Part shown: positions 46,564-54,478 of the stretch, in pieces | Layout: every line of letters begins with the position of its first letter | Position numbering within the stretch: position 1 is the first letter of the stretch | Made by a program: the position numbers and the translations under genes | Notes under the pieces: generated by a model | The model's database searches: none | What the model was told of the DNA's origin: nothing | Seen by the model: the letters and a program-made list of their open reading frames with translations, nothing else | Source: Streptococcus hyointestinalis | GTDB taxonomy: Bacteria > Bacillota > Bacilli > Lactobacillales > Streptococcaceae | Length of the DNA: 64,000 bases | Assembly: GCF_011039275.1 (NCBI RefSeq) | Contig: NZ_JAAKGB010000001.1 | Span: 1,860,001-1,924,000, forward strand | Direction: 5' to 3'

Positions 46564-47001
46564 TTAGCGTAGTTGTTTGAAAATCTGTCTCAAGCGTGAG
46601 GTCTTTTTTGTTGTCTTTTCATCAGCTTGTAGCTGTTTTTGGGAATCTGTTTTCCTCTTTGGGTTGATTTGTTCAGCTAAGTAGTCTAACTGTTTTTCAC
46701 TAAGCGGTTGAAAAAGAGACTGACCTATTTGTATCTCCGTCAACACTATTTTTTCCTTGACAACTGCTTGAAAATCGTCATCACTGATTGCCTGTAAAAG
46801 CTCAATATTCTCTTCTTGCCAACTCATGAGTAAAGTGTCTTTTTTATCCAACAGTTCCTTATCCGCTTTTAACTGTTCCAAAACCTGATGCCTCGTTATA
46901 TTTTTAGCTTCAGGAGAAATGCCTTGAACAATATCCCCATCCATCAGTGGGATAAAGTCAGATAGAAGAATGAGTAATTGATTTTCTTGTTGCTCGTTCA
47001 T
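46564..47001 (-). CDS. conserved ICE protein, function unknown
   Basis: A 145-residue soluble, acidic, helical protein with a basic C-terminus (KTTKKTSRLRQIFKQLR). No domain recognised. Its place between mobC and the TOPRIM gene suggests DNA processing or regulation. Confidence 0.7.
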   Translation of the reverse strand: MNEQQENQLLILLSDFIPLMDGDIVQGISPEAKNITRHQVLEQLKADKELLDKKDTLLMSWQEENIELLQAISDDDFQAVVKEKIVLTEIQIGQSLFQPLSEKQLDYLAEQINPKRKTDSQKQLQADEKTTKKTSRLRQIFKQLR

Positions 47002-47071
47002 GTGTGTTGTCCTCCTTGTGGTGGGTTTGTTTTGAGTTTGACCTTAGGGGATTTTTGAGTATCTCGTTCGG

Positions 47072-50000
47072 TCATTTCGAGAGCCCCTTTTCTTTTTTTG
47101 ACTGGGCTTCCTGTTTCATTTCTTGCTTATGTTCTTCTACAGCTTGCTTCGTTTGGTTTTTAAATTTTTGAAGCTTTTGTTCAAACTGATGTTTAGTTTG
47201 TTTTTCTTGAACTAAACGCAACTGCTCCAATTGTTGTTCCATCCGAACCATTAAACTTTTGGCTTCTTGCTGGACAATATCTAGCTGCGCTTCTAGATCC
47301 GCTAACGTTTGTTTATCATCAGACCATGTAGCCAAGTAACCAAAGGAATACTCTGATGTGTCCATCCCATAATAGGAAGCAACGACATAAGCGACACTTT
47401 CTGCCTGTAGTTCTGCTGTACTTCGAGTGAGTTTCTCTCTTTGAGGATTGTTAGCATAATGCAACTCAGAGTGTGCCGTTTCGTGTAAGAAAGTCTTAAT
47501 CAGTTGTGACTTATTCATCCCATGATTACGTAAAACAATCTGATGATCTGTTGGGCTATAATATCCTTTCGTTTCTCCTGCTAACTCTTCAAAACGAACA
47601 GACACATCATTGCTTTTAGCAATCCCCATCAGAGCACGATAAAGATTAGCGTAGTCTAAATCTGTGAGCTGTTCTTTGACTTCTGAAATAGCTTTTGGTA
47701 ACTCTTTTCCTTCTGTCTGACTCACATCAAAAACAGGAACAAGACCAAAGAACGTGACCGTTTCTGGCTTGCCATTTTTATCCAAGATGGGTTGATTGTT
47801 CTCGTCCTTCTTGAGTTTTGTCATTGGGGCAAAAATACGAATGGACTTCTCTCCTTTTTTCACATGGCGACCAAACGTTTCTTTCCATTGCTTAAACGAA
47901 GCGACAAAAGTAGCTTCAGGATTTTGCCCCAGAATGAGCCGTAAGTTACGGCTAGAGTAATTATTGAGCTGGCTCATTTTGGTTAAGTAGTCTTTGTATC
48001 TATCTGAGTTCAAATACTCTTTGATACCTGCCTTAAGGTGACGATTGAGACCAGCAATATCTTTGTTTTTAATAAAATCTGCGACACTCACACGACTACT
48101 CTCAAGAGCGGTTTTCTCAGGAAGAATGGTCATTTCTTCTGTCACTTTAGAGCTTGGAGTTGATCTAAAATCATAGGGATTGGTTCCTTGCTTAAGCTCT
48201 TCTTCATCAGAAATGCCATCGCCATCTGAGTCTCGTTTAAAAGAAAGTTGCTCTGTTTTCTCCTTGTAAAGGTCTTCTTGATAACGTTCAAACTCACTGT
48301 TTTTTAGAATTTCTTCAAACCGTTTCCCTCCATCTTTGACATAATCTTCATTGATAGACACTTGGTCTAATTTCCCATTGCGATGACGATAAACGGCAAG
48401 AACAATATTTTCTTTTCCCTGAAGACTTGAGGATAATTTTTCTTTCATCCGCATCACTGAAGCAGGGATACCCACTCCATCTACATCCCTAATAGCTAAC
48501 AATAAATCCTCATCATTCGTTTTAATGGCTTGGGATAAGTCAATCCGATTAAACTTTTCTACCTCTGATAAATCTTTAAAAACAAAGGACTGAGACGATA
48601 GAATATCTGGTAGTAGCGGAAGAACCATTGATTTATCTTTAATAGCATGGGATACTTGGATATTGCCATAATCACCAACTCCTTGTGCAAAATCGTAGAC
48701 CACTTGTTTCATCTCAACACCTTTTGGTGAGATACCCGTTAAGTGAGCGAAGTTTTCATCAGAAAACTGGACACTTAATTTACCTAACGCTTCTCCGTCC
48801 TGATACAAGTACGAGATGGTACTTCCTGATAGCTCTTGTAAATACCATTGAGCCGTCGACTGAAGCCCAGGAGCAAATTTATTAAGCCTATTCAATTCAC
48901 CGCTAGTAATAACGTGATAACCTGGCTTTATAGTTGACATTTTCTCCCCTTTAGTGGTAAACTTGAGGTGAGCAATGACAGGAAAATCAGGTTGTGGTTC
49001 GTCCACAACGGGCTTCGATGCTGCCTCTGGAGATAAGTCTCCGAAAGAATCGGGATTGCGATGTGAATCGCCCGCATTGCTATATAGCTCTTGACTTCGG
49101 TCAGGAGCTTTTTCTTTTTGTTCTGTTGCTGCTATTAGCTTCTGCTCCTTTTCTGATTGCATTTGTAAATACTCATTCCAATCCATCTTCTCTTGATTTT
49201 CTCCTTTAGGAGGACGTGCATCAACAACTGGAATGCCCTTTTCCTGTAGACTTTCTAAGAAGTCTGTTCCCGCTTTGTCATGATCAACTGCAAGTGTAAT
49301 AAGATTATCGTACTGATGATTTTGAAAGAAGGTTGATGTTTGAGCAGCTATTTCTAAAAATCGAGAGGTTTTGGTCAAATCGCTAACCTTAGTATAGTCT
49401 CTCTCGCTCTCTTGGATAACACCCTGTTCTTGCAAAACCTCCATAGCATAACGAGACAGGACCCCTTCTTTTAGGCCATCCATAGCCACCAGTCTCACGT
49501 CCTCCAAATCGTCCTTATAGAGTTCGTAGTAACTCATAAGATCGATAGGAGCCTCTGCTACAATAAGACGCTTAGGAGAGCCAATAGCAACGTTTAGCCC
49601 TGCAATTCCTTCTGATTGATACAGGGCTTTCTTAAGGTAGCCCTTTCCTTCGTAGCGTTCTGGATAAGGAGACAAGCCCTGAAGGCTAGCCCCAACGATA
49701 TTTTGGTTTTTATCCAGATATTTAAAGACCAGAGCATCTTCTATAAAACCATCACGGTCACGTCGTTTGGCTTGAGCTAAGACCCCTTTCTCTAAGAAAA
49801 AGTCTATGGTAGCATCAGACAAACCGCGCTGTTTCCTTAGGTATTGTCTCGCTTCCTTAAAAGGCTGTTCATAAGGAGCTAATGAATATTTAAAGGGTTG
49901 GCGGACGTCTTCCATAGGTTTTGCTTCAGAAAAGGTTCCTGTTTCTAGGTAATGCATAGCCTCCCTATAATTAACCCCCTTCATTTCCTGTACTAGGTTA

Positions 50001-50185
50001 ATGGTATCCCCATATTTGTCCGTACGAGAATACCAATGCCAGGTATTCTTATTGATATCAATCACAAAAGAATCGTGCTCCGTCCAACGGTATTCCTTAT
50101 GAGAGCTACGTTTCATCTCCATTCCTAGGCTTCTAGCTACCTCTAGGATAGATAGTGACTTGGCTTGTGCTTTTGTTAAAACCAT
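47072..50185 (-). CDS. DUF3991/TOPRIM and ArdC-like zincin conjugation protein
   Basis: A 1037-residue multidomain protein. Residues 1-90 are a DUF3991/CHC2-like start (WTEHDSFVIDINKNTWHWYS); residues about 185-320 a TOPRIM domain (LIVAEAPIDLMSYYELY and LAVDHDKAGTDFLES). After a linker comes DSDGDGISDEEELKQGTNP near residue 652, a calcium-binding-repeat-like motif. Residues about 720-950 match the ArdC-type ssDNA-binding plus zincin module, with HETAHSELHY near residue 900. The C-terminus is coiled coil. Probably handles or protects incoming single-stranded DNA. Confidence 0.82.
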   Translation of the reverse strand: MVLTKAQAKSLSILEVARSLGMEMKRSSHKEYRWTEHDSFVIDINKNTWHWYSRTDKYGDTINLVQEMKGVNYREAMHYLETGTFSEAKPMEDVRQPFKYSLAPYEQPFKEARQYLRKQRGLSDATIDFFLEKGVLAQAKRRDRDGFIEDALVFKYLDKNQNIVGASLQGLSPYPERYEGKGYLKKALYQSEGIAGLNVAIGSPKRLIVAEAPIDLMSYYELYKDDLEDVRLVAMDGLKEGVLSRYAMEVLQEQGVIQESERDYTKVSDLTKTSRFLEIAAQTSTFFQNHQYDNLITLAVDHDKAGTDFLESLQEKGIPVVDARPPKGENQEKMDWNEYLQMQSEKEQKLIAATEQKEKAPDRSQELYSNAGDSHRNPDSFGDLSPEAASKPVVDEPQPDFPVIAHLKFTTKGEKMSTIKPGYHVITSGELNRLNKFAPGLQSTAQWYLQELSGSTISYLYQDGEALGKLSVQFSDENFAHLTGISPKGVEMKQVVYDFAQGVGDYGNIQVSHAIKDKSMVLPLLPDILSSQSFVFKDLSEVEKFNRIDLSQAIKTNDEDLLLAIRDVDGVGIPASVMRMKEKLSSSLQGKENIVLAVYRHRNGKLDQVSINEDYVKDGGKRFEEILKNSEFERYQEDLYKEKTEQLSFKRDSDGDGISDEEELKQGTNPYDFRSTPSSKVTEEMTILPEKTALESSRVSVADFIKNKDIAGLNRHLKAGIKEYLNSDRYKDYLTKMSQLNNYSSRNLRLILGQNPEATFVASFKQWKETFGRHVKKGEKSIRIFAPMTKLKKDENNQPILDKNGKPETVTFFGLVPVFDVSQTEGKELPKAISEVKEQLTDLDYANLYRALMGIAKSNDVSVRFEELAGETKGYYSPTDHQIVLRNHGMNKSQLIKTFLHETAHSELHYANNPQREKLTRSTAELQAESVAYVVASYYGMDTSEYSFGYLATWSDDKQTLADLEAQLDIVQQEAKSLMVRMEQQLEQLRLVQEKQTKHQFEQKLQKFKNQTKQAVEEHKQEMKQEAQSKKEKGLSK

Positions 50186-50448
50186 TTATTGTCCCCCTTT
50201 ATCAATTTTTTGAAACGCTCGTAGCCTTCTGGCGTGGGCTCAAGCTCTTCGGCAAGTAAAGGCTCTTTTTGAAGTGTGGTCACAAAGAGATGAGGGGCAA
50301 GACGATAAAAGGTTGCTTCATCAGCCTGTTCTAAAACCTGCCAAATAGCTGGGTGTTCTGTAACCAAATGTTCTGTTTTCAAGGCTAACACCTGGCTAAT
50401 CGTTTCTAAGTAGCCAAGTTGTGGTTTTGATTTTTCTGTTGTCATCAT
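50176..50448 (-). CDS. small conserved ICE protein
   Basis: A 90-residue soluble protein overlapping the TOPRIM gene by 10 nt. No motif recognised (HPAIWQVLEQADEATFYRLA is its most distinctive stretch). Conserved position ahead of VirD4 partner genes suggests a regulatory or accessory part. Confidence 0.65.
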   Translation of the reverse strand: MMTTEKSKPQLGYLETISQVLALKTEHLVTEHPAIWQVLEQADEATFYRLAPHLFVTTLQKEPLLAEELEPTPEGYERFKKLIKGDNKWF

Positions 50449-50471
50449 AAGTAGTGTCCTTTCTTATCAGG

Positions 50472-52268
50472 TTAAGCCGCAAAGAGGGCTTTAAATTCAG
50501 GAGTGAGATCGTCGCTGTAGAGCAATAAGCCATCAATATCTGTTCCTAGGCGTTGATAATCATACCAAGTCTCGTCTTCAGGAGAATGGGCAATTTCCGC
50601 TTGTCTAGGATGGTCATAGACACTGGCTTTTTTGTCTTTAAAGACATTTTGTTTGGAGATAAAGACTAGACCTTCTTCTACACCAATTCTGGCAACTTCA
50701 TCTGGTGTTAAGAGTGGGCGACCTTGAACCTGCTTATTTTCACTAGAGGAACCGTTACGGTAACTATGTGATTTTGAGGTTGAACGGGTACGAATGGTTT
50801 GTTTTCCTGAACGGGTAGAGTAATACTCCATCGTATCCTTATCATTGGTTCCTAGAAAAAGGTGGGTAGCACAGTTATTAAAGATCGTTTTCCAGTCACT
50901 CTTATAAAGAGATTCCAACTGGTTAACCGCTTGGATAATGATTTTAATAGACATTTCACGGCTACGGATAGAGGATAAGACTTGCGTAAAGTTTGGGATA
51001 CGCCCAATTTGCGCAAACTCATCTAAAATAAATTGGATATGTCTCAGATTTCGTCTGCTATAACCAGGAACTTTCCCTTGGAGAATAGCGTCAGCTCGGT
51101 GTGTCAACACTTCAAAGCTAATGGCAAAAAGGATAGAGGATAGGAAGTTGAAGGCGTTATTGGTTTCAGGGATGGCAATAAAGACAGCCGTTTTCTTGGT
51201 GTTCCAAGTATCCATTTCCATCGTATCCTCACTAATGAGTTGTCGCACATCGTCATGGTCAAAAATAGAGTAACGGGAGGAAAGAATAGCAACAACACTG
51301 TTTCTCGTTTCTCCTTTGAAGTTTTGGAAAAGTTTCCATTGTTTATAAGCATAGTTCCCTGGTTGTCGCTCTTCTAGCTCTTCAAACATCTGCTCTACTG
51401 AACTAGGAAGGTCTGGATCTTCACGATAAATATTGCGTAAGAGGTCTGCTACATGACCGAGATTAGGCTTGTAGAGCTGTGCCCCTGTTTCAGGATCTTT
51501 GGAGTCAAAGTAAAGGTAGCCAATAAGGGCTCGCTGTAACATGAGTTCTGCCTGTACCCAAAAATCTTCTCCCATGTGCTCACTTTTCTTTGTCCCCTCT
51601 GTGATGGCTTCAGAGATACGGTCAATGTCTAATTCAGAGGTCATGTAATGAAAAGGGTTAAAACGGTCAGAGTTTTTGAGATGGATAAGGTCAAAGACTT
51701 TGACGGCATACCCATGCTTTTCCAGCATCTTACCAGTTTCATGAACCAGGTTTCCTTTGGGGTCTGTGATAACAAAATTGGAATTTAATTGCATGAGATT
51801 AGGCAAAACAAAAGTAAAAGTCTTCCCGTCCCCAGGAAGACCAACCACAATCACATTTTTATTGAGTTGGACATTGTAGGCCAACCTAAAATTAAAGAGC
51901 CCCATTTTGACCTGCTTAGTAAAGATCATATTCTTATCACTCTCTTTATCCTCAAAACGCTTCATTTCTCGTAATGTCGCAAAACGAGCACTCCCTTGTT
52001 CTTCTCCATTACGATAAGTACCTTTATCTCCAGAAGCATAGGCGAGTAAGGGAAGACCAAAGCCGATGAAACCTGCCATTAAACTCCCCTGATCCAAAGA
52101 TAATCCGATTGAGAAATACTGAAGATGCTCTAGCAACCAAGTCAACCGCAAGAGCCCCATAAAGGGAACAGCTTGCATTGATAGCTGGTAGTAGTTATAA
52201 AGAGATTGACTCAAGAGGAAACACAATAACCCTACCAGAAGGTAGGGCCAAATGGACTTTCTTGTCAT
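50472..52268 (-). CDS. VirD4-like coupling protein
   Basis: A 598-residue ATPase linking relaxosome to the secretion channel. N-terminal membrane segments (about 8-30, 40-60, 65-80), Walker A VGLPGDGKTFTFVLPN near residue 143, Walker B FILDEFAQIG near residue 411. Overlaps the preceding DUF3801 gene by 4 nt. Confidence 0.93.
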   Translation of the reverse strand: MTRKSIWPYLLVGLLCFLLSQSLYNYYQLSMQAVPFMGLLRLTWLLEHLQYFSIGLSLDQGSLMAGFIGFGLPLLAYASGDKGTYRNGEEQGSARFATLREMKRFEDKESDKNMIFTKQVKMGLFNFRLAYNVQLNKNVIVVGLPGDGKTFTFVLPNLMQLNSNFVITDPKGNLVHETGKMLEKHGYAVKVFDLIHLKNSDRFNPFHYMTSELDIDRISEAITEGTKKSEHMGEDFWVQAELMLQRALIGYLYFDSKDPETGAQLYKPNLGHVADLLRNIYREDPDLPSSVEQMFEELEERQPGNYAYKQWKLFQNFKGETRNSVVAILSSRYSIFDHDDVRQLISEDTMEMDTWNTKKTAVFIAIPETNNAFNFLSSILFAISFEVLTHRADAILQGKVPGYSRRNLRHIQFILDEFAQIGRIPNFTQVLSSIRSREMSIKIIIQAVNQLESLYKSDWKTIFNNCATHLFLGTNDKDTMEYYSTRSGKQTIRTRSTSKSHSYRNGSSSENKQVQGRPLLTPDEVARIGVEEGLVFISKQNVFKDKKASVYDHPRQAEIAHSPEDETWYDYQRLGTDIDGLLLYSDDLTPEFKALFAA

Positions 52269-52783
52269 CGTTCTTTTTCCTTTCCAAATGTTTTAGTAAC
52301 CGTAGGACGTAGTCCTTGATAGACATCATGTGTCTTGTAATAGGCAATTTTTTCTTCAGGAGTCATTTCATGAGGTTTCTTCAAGACCTTTTTTGAAAAA
52401 TGTTGGAGTTTTTCAGGGCTCTTTGTCATATCTGAAAGCATTTTTTGAATTGCCTTTTCCGCTAAGAGACGGTTTTTACTTTCAAAAAAGAGATAGGTGG
52501 TCTCGCCTTTTTGGTGGTAAGTAAACCCCACTTTCACCTCTTCGAGATAATGTTTGAGTTTTTCAAGATGCACTTCACTACTTAAGAGCTGCTCCATATC
52601 TTTTTGAGAGCTCGTTGCCATAAAGTCATTGAAACGTGTTTCTCCTTCAAACACTTGGTGATCTCGTTTATATTGTTGATGGTCATGATAGGCTTTTGCT
52701 AGAGTATACAGTGCCTGAAGCGTCATTTCTAAAGTTATTTTTCCTTTTAAAGTCAAGGAATGGCTGGTTTTTTCTTGATCCAT
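52265..52783 (-). CDS. DUF3801 conjugation protein (PcfB-like)
   Basis: A 172-residue protein with the DUF3801 pattern (KGKITLEMTLQALYTLAKAY at the start, RPTVTKTFGKEKER at the end). In pCF10, PcfB-type proteins bridge relaxase and coupling protein; the ATGA overlap with virD4 fits that role. Confidence 0.8.
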   Translation of the reverse strand: MDQEKTSHSLTLKGKITLEMTLQALYTLAKAYHDHQQYKRDHQVFEGETRFNDFMATSSQKDMEQLLSSEVHLEKLKHYLEEVKVGFTYHQKGETTYLFFESKNRLLAEKAIQKMLSDMTKSPEKLQHFSKKVLKKPHEMTPEEKIAYYKTHDVYQGLRPTVTKTFGKEKER

Positions 52784-52796
52784 AGCAGCGTCCTTT

Positions 52797-53600
52797 CTAT
52801 TTGGGGTAAGTTGTTTGTTTGGGTTCTGTAATCACCTGATAACCATAAAGCGCTGAAGCAACTTCTTCAATGGTTAGTGTGAGCCGTTTTTGTGTTCTGT
52901 TCTCCCCATCTTTAATCGCTAAAACATAGGTGAGTTGATAAGTCTTATCCCTTGCCTGAGAAGCAGTCTCTAAGATGACTGACTGCAATTGACCAGAAGG
53001 ATGGTTTAGAGCCAGTTTTGAAGACACAAAGTTGCTTAATTCTCCTTGTTCTGAATAGTAATGTGACAGAAAATAGCGACCAAAAGCATCTAGTTTACCT
53101 GTCTCTGACTGCAATTTTTCGATTTGTTTCACTTGTCGAGTTAGACTCACTACTTGTTTGCTTTGAGTGATGACAAGTAGTGTTGAAAGTCCCGCTAAAG
53201 CTAAACTAGCGAGCATAAGCAGCCCCATTCCCCATTGACACAACCTCTTCAAAAAAGAAGGTGTGTCTGAGAGAGACTTTCTACGCTCTTGTTTCTCTGT
53301 TGAGATAAATTCTTGGTCGTTAACAGTCTCAGAACGCTTAGATGAATGCTGTTGTTTTTCAGCTAACTTGGACGTATGTCCGTTTTGTAAAAAGAGACTC
53401 TCAGGAACCCCTTCAAAAGGAAGAAGTATCTCTTCTTGAGAAATAACAACTCCTTTTTTATCCAGTTCTTCCACCAATAAAAGTCCCTCTGCTTCCTGGT
53501 GTTTGACTTTGGCATTTTCCCGCTCTAACGCTTGATAAACCAAGTCTTTATTCTTATAAGTCGTTGTTGTGTCTAGTGTCAGATTGATTAAACGATACAT
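52797..53600 (-). CDS. conjugal transfer protein with single membrane segment
   Basis: A 267-residue protein: a cytoplasmic N-terminal part (about 1-130), one hydrophobic segment (WGMGLLMLASLALAGLSTLL), a coiled stretch and an extracytoplasmic domain. Layout recalls VirB8/TcpC-type channel proteins, but no sequence motif proves it. Starts inside the preceding gene (47-nt overlap), with AAAGGAG upstream. Confidence 0.65.
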   Translation of the reverse strand: MYRLINLTLDTTTTYKNKDLVYQALERENAKVKHQEAEGLLLVEELDKKGVVISQEEILLPFEGVPESLFLQNGHTSKLAEKQQHSSKRSETVNDQEFISTEKQERRKSLSDTPSFLKRLCQWGMGLLMLASLALAGLSTLLVITQSKQVVSLTRQVKQIEKLQSETGKLDAFGRYFLSHYYSEQGELSNFVSSKLALNHPSGQLQSVILETASQARDKTYQLTYVLAIKDGENRTQKRLTLTIEEVASALYGYQVITEPKQTTYPK

Positions 53601-53826
53601 GGCTTTGTTCTCCTTTCAATTTGCCTTCAGCAAGAGCTTTTTCAATATCCGCCCAGGTGAGGTTATGTTTTGCTAGATATTCTGAGCGTTCCTCGTGTTT
53701 TGCTAGGATGATTTGCGTCTCAAGGTCTTTGAGGCGCTCTTCTTCCTTTTTAACTTTAGCTTGATAATCCTCAAGTCTTGCTTGAGCTTTGTTGCGTTGT
53801 GCTTGTAGGGTTTCGAGTTTTGTCAT
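53554..53826 (-). CDS. DUF4315-like coiled-coil protein
   Basis: A 90-residue protein; residues 1-45 are a coiled coil (KLETLQAQRNKAQARLEDYQ) followed by HNLTWADIEKALAEGK. Small DUF4315-like proteins are common in Firmicute ICEs. Function unknown. Confidence 0.7.
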   Translation of the reverse strand: MTKLETLQAQRNKAQARLEDYQAKVKKEEERLKDLETQIILAKHEERSEYLAKHNLTWADIEKALAEGKLKGEQSHVSFNQSDTRHNNDL

Positions 53827-53828
53827 AA

Positions 53829-54464
53829 TTAGTTATCTCCTTGAGTTGATGTTTCGGTATTGGGTTGGCTAAGTGTAGACAGAGAAGCCTCTTGACCAGC
53901 TGTTAAGCTATCCACAATCAAAATCGGTTCAATGTGATTCACTAAGTATTTCTTGTCTTGCTTTGTATAGGTAATACGAATAGTACTATTGGACAGCACA
54001 TCTTTTTGGGCATTAGTATAGTCTTTCTTTTTCTGTAGCTGCGTTTGCGTATAAGTGACTTGTGCTAAAGCTACGTGGTTCTCTTCATCGATATAAATAG
54101 TGGCTGATTTCAGCTTTGTATCCACCACATAGCCTTTATAGGCTTGTGTAGCAGGTTCTTCCTCACTATTAACCTCTTGTTGGTAAGCCCCCTCTGTCAT
54201 AAAGGGCAGGTAACGGTTACGGTTTTCTCCCAAATCTTTTTTAGTAAAGTAAGCTGTGAGAAAGTCTTTGACGTAGGCAGGTGTTACTGCAGTTCCTTCC
54301 ACTTTTTTAGTTTGTTTCGTTGTCGATGTCCCCTTGTTTGGAGTTTGAGCGTTTTTGGTAGTAGCTAGACTAAACCAAAAGACCAAGCCTAAAACAAGGA
54401 TAGCAGCAAGGGCAAGCCCTGCTAACTTTAAGCGTTTGAGTTTTTCAGTATCAAGCATTTTCAT
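53829..54464 (-). CDS. VirB8-like/conjugal transfer membrane protein
   Basis: A 211-residue protein: one N-terminal membrane segment (LAGLALAAILVLGLVFWF) and an extracytoplasmic NTF2-like domain (VKDFLTAYFTKKDLGENRNR, then IRITYTKQDKKYLVNHIEPI). The shape matches TcpC/VirB8 channel scaffolds; assignment is by architecture. Confidence 0.65.
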   Translation of the reverse strand: MKMLDTEKLKRLKLAGLALAAILVLGLVFWFSLATTKNAQTPNKGTSTTKQTKKVEGTAVTPAYVKDFLTAYFTKKDLGENRNRYLPFMTEGAYQQEVNSEEEPATQAYKGYVVDTKLKSATIYIDEENHVALAQVTYTQTQLQKKKDYTNAQKDVLSNSTIRITYTKQDKKYLVNHIEPILIVDSLTAGQEASLSTLSQPNTETSTQGDN

Positions 54465-54478
54465 GCCTCCTTTTTTCT

